A stretch of 9,370 nucleotides of DNA, from positions 1-9,370 of the forward strand of contig JAISPE010000317.1 of the NCBI GenBank assembly GCA_031275145.1, given 5' to 3'. The translations under genes were made by a program, and so were the position numbers. This DNA is from Prevotellaceae bacterium. Lineage in GTDB: Bacteria; Bacteroidota; Bacteroidia; Bacteroidales; UBA932. Shown here piece by piece: positions 5,935 to 9,370 of this stretch (positions are counted from its first letter, which is position 1; every line of letters begins with the position of its first letter). A model generated the notes under the pieces. That model was not told where the DNA came from, made no database searches, and saw only the letters and a program-made list of their open reading frames with translations.

Positions 5935-7839
5935 ATGAAAAAGATAATTTATTTAATGATGGCAGCAACGCTTTTATGCGGATGCACCAAAAAGGAAACA
6001 GAACCGGAAGAACTTCCGGGAAGTATTTACGGAGTAATCACCGACAAAGCCACCGGAGAACCGGTACAGTCGGCAGGCGTGCAGCTCTCGCCTTCGGGAA
6101 CAAAAACCGTTACCGGCAGCGAGGGTCAGTACGAATTTACCGGACTGAAAGCCGGCGCGTATTCCATCAGTGTTACCAAAACAGGCTACACCGATCTTGC
6201 GGACTATAAAATCACCGTCGCAGCCGGAAAAACCGCCAAGGGGGATGTACAGCTCGAAAAACTGCCGCCTTCGCTGCGCGTGGTAAATGACAGCAAACAG
6301 AATATCGACATGCTCGACTTCGGTGATGCCGCCGGCGATGTTACACGTTCGTTCAGTATTTTCAATGACGGTCCGATATCGCTCGAATGGCAGCTGACCG
6401 AAACAAGCGAATGGATTACCGGTGTGAGTAAAGCCGAAGGCGCTCTGAGCGCCGGAGCAACGCAGGCCGTTATCATTACCATCGACAGGGACAGGTTAGC
6501 CAGTGGAGAGAATACTACTACCATCCACGTTACATCCAACAACGGAAGCAAACAGCTGACGGTAAAAGCAACTGAAAACAGAAAACTGCCTGTACTCATC
6601 ACATTAGACGCTACGGATATTACTGCGAGTACGGCAGTGTTTCACGGAATAGCCACCGACGTCGGAGTACCCGCCTATACCGAACGCGGTTTTGTGTATT
6701 CTGCCTCATCCATGCCGACAGTGGAAAACACCATCGCCAAACTGACTGTCGCCGCAATTGTAGCTGACAGCATCGAATATACAGCCATTGCCACAGGTCT
6801 GGATCTGGAACGTACTTATTATGTCCGGGCTTATGCCATCAATAAGGCAGGTACGGCATACAGTACCAATGAAGTGAGTTTTACGACGGAGATGGCGTTG
6901 CCGAAAGTTACTACGCAAGACGTAACAAATAAAATCATCGCTACAGGTGTTGCCACGTTTAACGGAACAATTGAGAACGAAGGCGACCCTGCTTACAGTG
7001 AGCGAGGTTTTGTATATGACGCAGTACGTAATCCCACAGTGGATGACAACATTAAAAAACCGGTTTCAGGTAAGGGTAAAGGCATTTTCTCTTCCAATCT
7101 CACAGGCTTGGTCGAAGGAAACATATACTATGTCAGGGCATACGCTACCAACGATAAAGGTACGGCTTACGGCGAAGAAGTTATTTGTGATTTCAATGCT
7201 AAAATGCCTGTTGTTACTACGCTGGCAGTTTCCGATATTGATGTTGCCTCAGCCAGATTCAACGGTAGAATTGAAAGTATGGGCGATCTTGCCTGTATCG
7301 AACGCGGGTTTGTATATGGAACAATGCCCATTCCAACCATTGAGGATGGCGCTAAAAAAACGGCATCCGGTACAGGTACAGGTGAATTCAGTGCAAATAT
7401 CTCGGAATTAACCACCGGAGTAACTTATTATGTATGCGCATACGCTACCAACAGCAAGGGGACTGCGTATGGCGTACCGGTTAGCTTCAAACCGGAATCG
7501 CCTTATTATGCAGTACTGCCGTCAGCAGGTATAATGGTGCAAAAACAGGATATTGCTGAACCCGTAATAGTCTGGGAAAGCGCTAACACTTTGTGTGAAA
7601 ACTCTACGGTAGGTGGTTATACTGATTGGCGGTTACCTACAATAGATGAATTGACAATTATATACGGTGAACGAAATTCTATAGGTGGATTTAAGAACAA
7701 CTGGTACTGGAGTGCTACTTATCTGGGTCTTTATTATGGTACTGCTGCTTATTATTATATCAATTTTAGTAATGGAAGCCGTGATGCTCCTTCTTATCGT
7801 ACGATGAATTATGCCCGTGCAGTCCGCAGTTTACCGTGA
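5935..7839 (+). CDS. Modular lipoprotein: CarboxypepD_reg-BACON-3xFN3-DUF1566
   Basis: A large (634 aa) probable surface adhesin-like lipoprotein with no enzyme motif. In order it has a signal peptide with lipobox LCGC (Cys17), a carboxypeptidase-regulatory-like domain (about 28-107), and a BACON-like domain (about 113-215: LRVVNDSKQNIDMLDFG ... WQLTETSEWITGVSKAEG ... ITIDRDRL). Three FN3-like repeats of the Bacteroidetes RGFVY ... YYVRAYAxNxxGTAY type follow (about 219-320, 322-421, 424-519; the last has CAYATN). The C-terminus is a DUF1566/Lcl_C domain (about 524-634: GYTDWRLPTIDEL ... WYWSATY ... YARAVRSLP), a C-type-lectin-like fold in known relatives. The start is ATG, with alignment to the GTG-started gene at 7985. 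A strong terminator follows at 7916-7957. The last 40 codons are unusual in using mostly T-ending codons. Confidence 0.9.
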   Translation: MKKIIYLMMAATLLCGCTKKETEPEELPGSIYGVITDKATGEPVQSAGVQLSPSGTKTVTGSEGQYEFTGLKAGAYSISVTKTGYTDLADYKITVAAGKTAKGDVQLEKLPPSLRVVNDSKQNIDMLDFGDAAGDVTRSFSIFNDGPISLEWQLTETSEWITGVSKAEGALSAGATQAVIITIDRDRLASGENTTTIHVTSNNGSKQLTVKATENRKLPVLITLDATDITASTAVFHGIATDVGVPAYTERGFVYSASSMPTVENTIAKLTVAAIVADSIEYTAIATGLDLERTYYVRAYAINKAGTAYSTNEVSFTTEMALPKVTTQDVTNKIIATGVATFNGTIENEGDPAYSERGFVYDAVRNPTVDDNIKKPVSGKGKGIFSSNLTGLVEGNIYYVRAYATNDKGTAYGEEVICDFNAKMPVVTTLAVSDIDVASARFNGRIESMGDLACIERGFVYGTMPIPTIEDGAKKTASGTGTGEFSANISELTTGVTYYVCAYATNSKGTAYGVPVSFKPESPYYAVLPSAGIMVQKQDIAEPVIVWESANTLCENSTVGGYTDWRLPTIDELTIIYGERNSIGGFKNNWYWSATYLGLYYGTAAYYYINFSNGSRDAPSYRTMNYARAVRSLP

Positions 7840-7860
7840 GTGTATTTTTAGGAATTTTTC

Positions 7861-7934
7861 TTGAATCGTCGATAAAGGCATAAAACATGATTTTAGCAGT
7901 TTGATAAAATGACATGAGTATTCCATTTTATTTA
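7861..7934 (+). repeat. Duplicated 3' flank, copy 1
   Basis: Starts TTGAATCGTCGATAAAGG and ends TATTCCATTTTATTTA. It matches 8986-9061 with about five small differences, including short indels. Both copies lie 15-25 bp after the stop codon of a DUF1566 lipoprotein, so gene and flank were duplicated together. It contains a weak ATTTTA (7890-7895) / TAAAAT (7905-7910) stem, largely kept in copy 2. Here it runs into a complete terminator. Confidence 0.9.
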
Positions 7935-7957
7935 ACGGAGTGGAATACTCTTTTTTT
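7916..7957 (+). terminator. Rho-independent terminator after 5935-7839
   Basis: A perfect 10-bp inverted repeat, GAGTATTCCA (7916-7925) and TGGAATACTC (7941-7950), with a 15-nt loop, followed directly by seven T (7951-7957). This is the clearest terminator in the window. It ends 27 bp before the GTG start at 7985, so the next gene needs read-through or a promoter inside this short interval. No such promoter is obvious. Confidence 0.8.
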
Positions 7958-7984
7958 GAATTACTGAAATATAAAGGAAAAACA

Positions 7985-8968
7985 GTGAAAAAGATAATTT
8001 ATTTAATGATTGCAGCCGCGCTATTATGCGGATGCACCAAAAAGGAAAATGAACGTTCTTCCGTTACCCAAATTCACGGAACGGTGGTAACATCGGGCGA
8101 GCCTGTTAACGCGGCAGCCATACTGCTGACTCCGGGCGGCGGCGTGAAAATCACCGGCAGCGATGGCATGTACAAATTTGCCGACCTGCAACCGGGCAAA
8201 TACGAACTTAAAGTCTTCAAGGAAGGTTTTCAGAGTTTCAATACAAGCATCGACGTTGCACACGGGAAAGACGAGGAGGTAACGGTTATACTGACCCGCG
8301 GCGCCGGAAACCTGTCTATCAACAAAGCATACGTAGATATGGGATCTAACGAAGGCAACAATGTAGCCGGATTCAGTATCCTGAACGCAGGCAACGCCGA
8401 ACTGACATGGTCGGTAAGCAATGCTGCACGCTGGATAACAAACGTTGACCCGCCGGAGGGCGCCGTTGCGGCTAACAGCTCAGCAGCAGTTGTGTTTACC
8501 ATTGACCGCAGCAAACTTAGCAGCAATACCGTCGACAATTATGCAATCCTCGTAGTGCGTTCCACAACTGCCGGCGACGGCTCTACTGCCGAACTGCTGG
8601 TAACTGTGTTCAACGTCGGCGACGGCGCCAACGTTACTGCGGTAATAACATTACTGTATGACGGAATTATGGTACAGAGTTATGATATAAGCAGTGGCGC
8701 CGACTGGAATGCTGCAAATAATTTATGTAAATCTTCAAGAGTAGCCGGATATAGCGATTGGCGATTACCCACACGGGGAGAATTGAACGCCATGTATGAT
8801 GGTAAAACAGCAATAGGAGGATTCAGTAATGCGCTATATTGGAGTAGTGATCGTGATAGTAATTATTCTTCTTCTTATTATTATGCAAAAAAATTTGAGG
8901 ATGGAAGTATGCGTAGCTACTTTGATTCTAATTCTTTTCGTGCACGCGCAGTCCGTACTTTACCGTAA
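7985..8968 (+). CDS. Modular lipoprotein: CarboxypepD_reg-BACON-DUF1566, GTG start
   Basis: A 327-aa probable surface lipoprotein, paralogue of 5935-7839 without the FN3-like repeats. I chose the GTG at 7985 because it aligns exactly with the ATG of the paralogue (MKKIIYLM-AA-LLCGCTKKE) and has AAAGGA six bases upstream. An earlier in-frame GTG at 7940 would add 15 residues encoded by the terminator stem and T-run and spoil the signal peptide. The lipobox gives Cys17. A carboxypeptidase-regulatory-like domain (about 29-104) and a BACON-like domain (about 108-210: AELTWSVSNAARWITNVDPPEG) are followed by DUF1566/Lcl_C (about 222-327: GYSDWRLPTRGEL ... LYWSSDR ... RARAVRTLP). Its last 40 residues differ strongly from the paralogue and are rich in NNT codons. 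Binding target unknown. Confidence 0.88.
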   Translation: MKKIIYLMIAAALLCGCTKKENERSSVTQIHGTVVTSGEPVNAAAILLTPGGGVKITGSDGMYKFADLQPGKYELKVFKEGFQSFNTSIDVAHGKDEEVTVILTRGAGNLSINKAYVDMGSNEGNNVAGFSILNAGNAELTWSVSNAARWITNVDPPEGAVAANSSAAVVFTIDRSKLSSNTVDNYAILVVRSTTAGDGSTAELLVTVFNVGDGANVTAVITLLYDGIMVQSYDISSGADWNAANNLCKSSRVAGYSDWRLPTRGELNAMYDGKTAIGGFSNALYWSSDRDSNYSSSYYYAKKFEDGSMRSYFDSNSFRARAVRTLP

Positions 8969-8985
8969 TCAATGTGGAAGGAATT

Positions 8986-9061
8986 TTGAATCGTCGATAA
9001 AGGTAATAAAACATGATTTTTAACAGTTTGATAAAATGATATGAGTATTCCATTTTATTTA
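8986..9061 (+). repeat. Duplicated 3' flank, copy 2 (terminator truncated)
   Basis: Second copy of the flank at 7861-7934. It includes the left terminator arm GAGTATTCCA, but the match stops at 9061, before the loop is complete. The right arm TGGAATACTC and the T-run are missing. Unrelated sequence (TTCCTCGCGCGG) follows. This marks a break point, either the end of the duplication or a later insertion or deletion next to the REP-like and transposase-like sequences. Confidence 0.85.
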
Positions 9062-9102
9062 TTCCTCGCGCGGTCTATTTTTGTGAATTGGATATGCGAC
9101 CA

Positions 9103-9116
9103 GCCTGCCGGCAGGC
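9103..9116. repeat. GC-rich 14-bp perfect palindrome
   Basis: GCCTGCCGGCAGGC is its own reverse complement. It directly abuts the first partial REP-like unit at 9118 and appears to replace that unit's left part. It is far more GC-rich than the AT-rich sequence before it. Similar CTGCCGGCAG palindromes occur as dispersed intergenic repeats in other genomes (recalled, not searched). Confidence 0.75.
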
Positions 9117-9117
9117 A

Positions 9118-9268
9118 GACGAAGCAATCCGCGACGGGTCGTCATTGCGGGGAGCGCAGCGACGAAGCAATCCGCGACGGGTCGTCATTGCGAGGAGCGC
9201 AGCGACGAAGCAATCCAGGAATCCACGACCTTCCGGATTGCTTCGTCGCTACGCTCCTTACAATGACG
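9118..9268. repeat. REP-like cluster with large inverted repeat
   Basis: A 34-bp element, beginning CGTCATTGCG and ending GACGAAGCAATCC, occurs four times: right end only (9118-9130), complete (9140-9173), complete (9183-9216) and complete but inverted (9235-9268). The first three are separated by the same short spacer GCGACGGGT, giving a 43-bp period. The third and fourth copies face each other across 18 bp and pair with only three differences, so a long hairpin is possible; five T follow it (9270-9274). ORFs running through this cluster are artefacts. I recognise the sequence as a repeat dispersed in many bacterial genomes. Such repeats usually depend on a transposase encoded elsewhere, which is inference here. 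Confidence 0.88.
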
Positions 9269-9286
9269 CTTTTTGTAAATAACACA

Positions 9287-9370
9287 TTAAGAGGCGATTT
9301 TAGTTAACTCATAACCGAGCTGTTTAGCCAGTTTCTGTAACCTTTGTTCCTGTATGGCGTTTTGTTTTTT
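9287..9370 (-). CDS. C-terminal end of a minus-strand gene, possibly a transposase
   Basis: Only the last 27 codons and the TAA stop (9287-9289) are inside the window; the gene continues past the right edge. The residues read KKQNAIQEQRLQKLAKQLGY and then ELTKIAS. A basic amphipathic helix ending in LAKQLGYEL is a common finish for insertion-sequence transposases, and the neighbouring repeat cluster and truncated flank fit a mobile element. The family cannot be named from so short a tail, and a different protein is possible. It converges on the plus-strand genes, with the REP-like hairpin between them. Confidence 0.5.
   Translation of the reverse strand, partial: KKQNAIQEQRLQKLAKQLGYELTKIAS

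Noticed and set aside
6947..7411. 154-aa plus-strand ORF inside the large lipoprotein
   Set aside because: Out-of-frame with the well-supported FN3-like repeats. It exists because the repeats are similar at base level.
7840..9100. DGR template repeat in the flanks of the DUF1566 genes
   Set aside because: The two intergenic stretches match each other but not the coding tails, and contain no AAT-rich copy.
9041..9307. Plus-strand ORFs through the REP-like cluster
   Set aside because: They consist of translated repeat and its inverted copy, with no start context and no recognisable protein character.

Overview
The window looks like accessory chromosome of a Bacteroidetes (Bacteroidales-type) bacterium. 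Three things suggest this: lipoproteins carrying carboxypeptidase-regulatory-like, BACON-like, FN3-like and DUF1566/Lcl_C ('Fibrobacter major paralogous') domains, AT-rich start regions with little Shine-Dalgarno signal, and dispersed REP-like GTCATTGCGAGGAGCGCAGC elements. The lineage call is an inference from domain style, not from a marker gene. No rRNA, tRNA, CRISPR array or complete mobile element is visible.

Left part (1-1140): an AG dinucleotide tract, about 120 bp of unrecognised sequence, then eleven perfect-length 21-bp tandem units. These lead into a 215-aa unrecognised helical protein built from two copies of one domain. Its stop codon lies inside a 7-bp tandem repeat.

Middle part (1140-5550): five plus-strand envelope genes. 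Three of them (1199, 3521, 4136) begin with the same cassette: an AT-rich leader with a GTCTGC/GCAGAC hairpin, followed by a nearly identical lipoprotein signal peptide (MYKKLIFIAISAIF...GC). Behind the cassette the proteins differ: a permuted-looking vWA protein carrying a second signal peptide, and two LPP20-like lipoproteins. The other two genes (2431, 4760) encode secreted proteins with gly/ala-rich hydrophobic segments and similar ...GxxLAxNF C-termini. The 4760 protein combines an LPP20-like N-terminus with a DUF5683-like C-terminus, which ties it to its two lipoprotein neighbours.

Right part (5575-8968): three lipoproteins form a nested modular series. The first has the carboxypeptidase-regulatory-like domain alone, the second has that plus BACON-like, three FN3-like repeats and DUF1566, and the third has the same ends without the FN3 repeats. 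The last two share signal peptide, C-terminal domain and about 75 bp of 3' flank, so they are tandem duplicates. Their extreme C-termini are written almost entirely in NNT codons and have diverged strongly, which resembles the variable region of a diversity-generating retroelement target. No reverse transcriptase or template repeat is in the window.

Right edge (8969-9370): the second copy of the 3' flank stops inside its terminator hairpin. It is followed by a GC-rich palindrome, a REP-like cluster that can fold into a long hairpin, and the C-terminal end of a minus-strand gene, possibly a transposase.

All complete genes are on the plus strand. Together they look like a cell-envelope and surface lipoprotein locus shaped by duplication and by shuffling of export signals and domains. 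No enzyme or biochemical pathway can be assigned.
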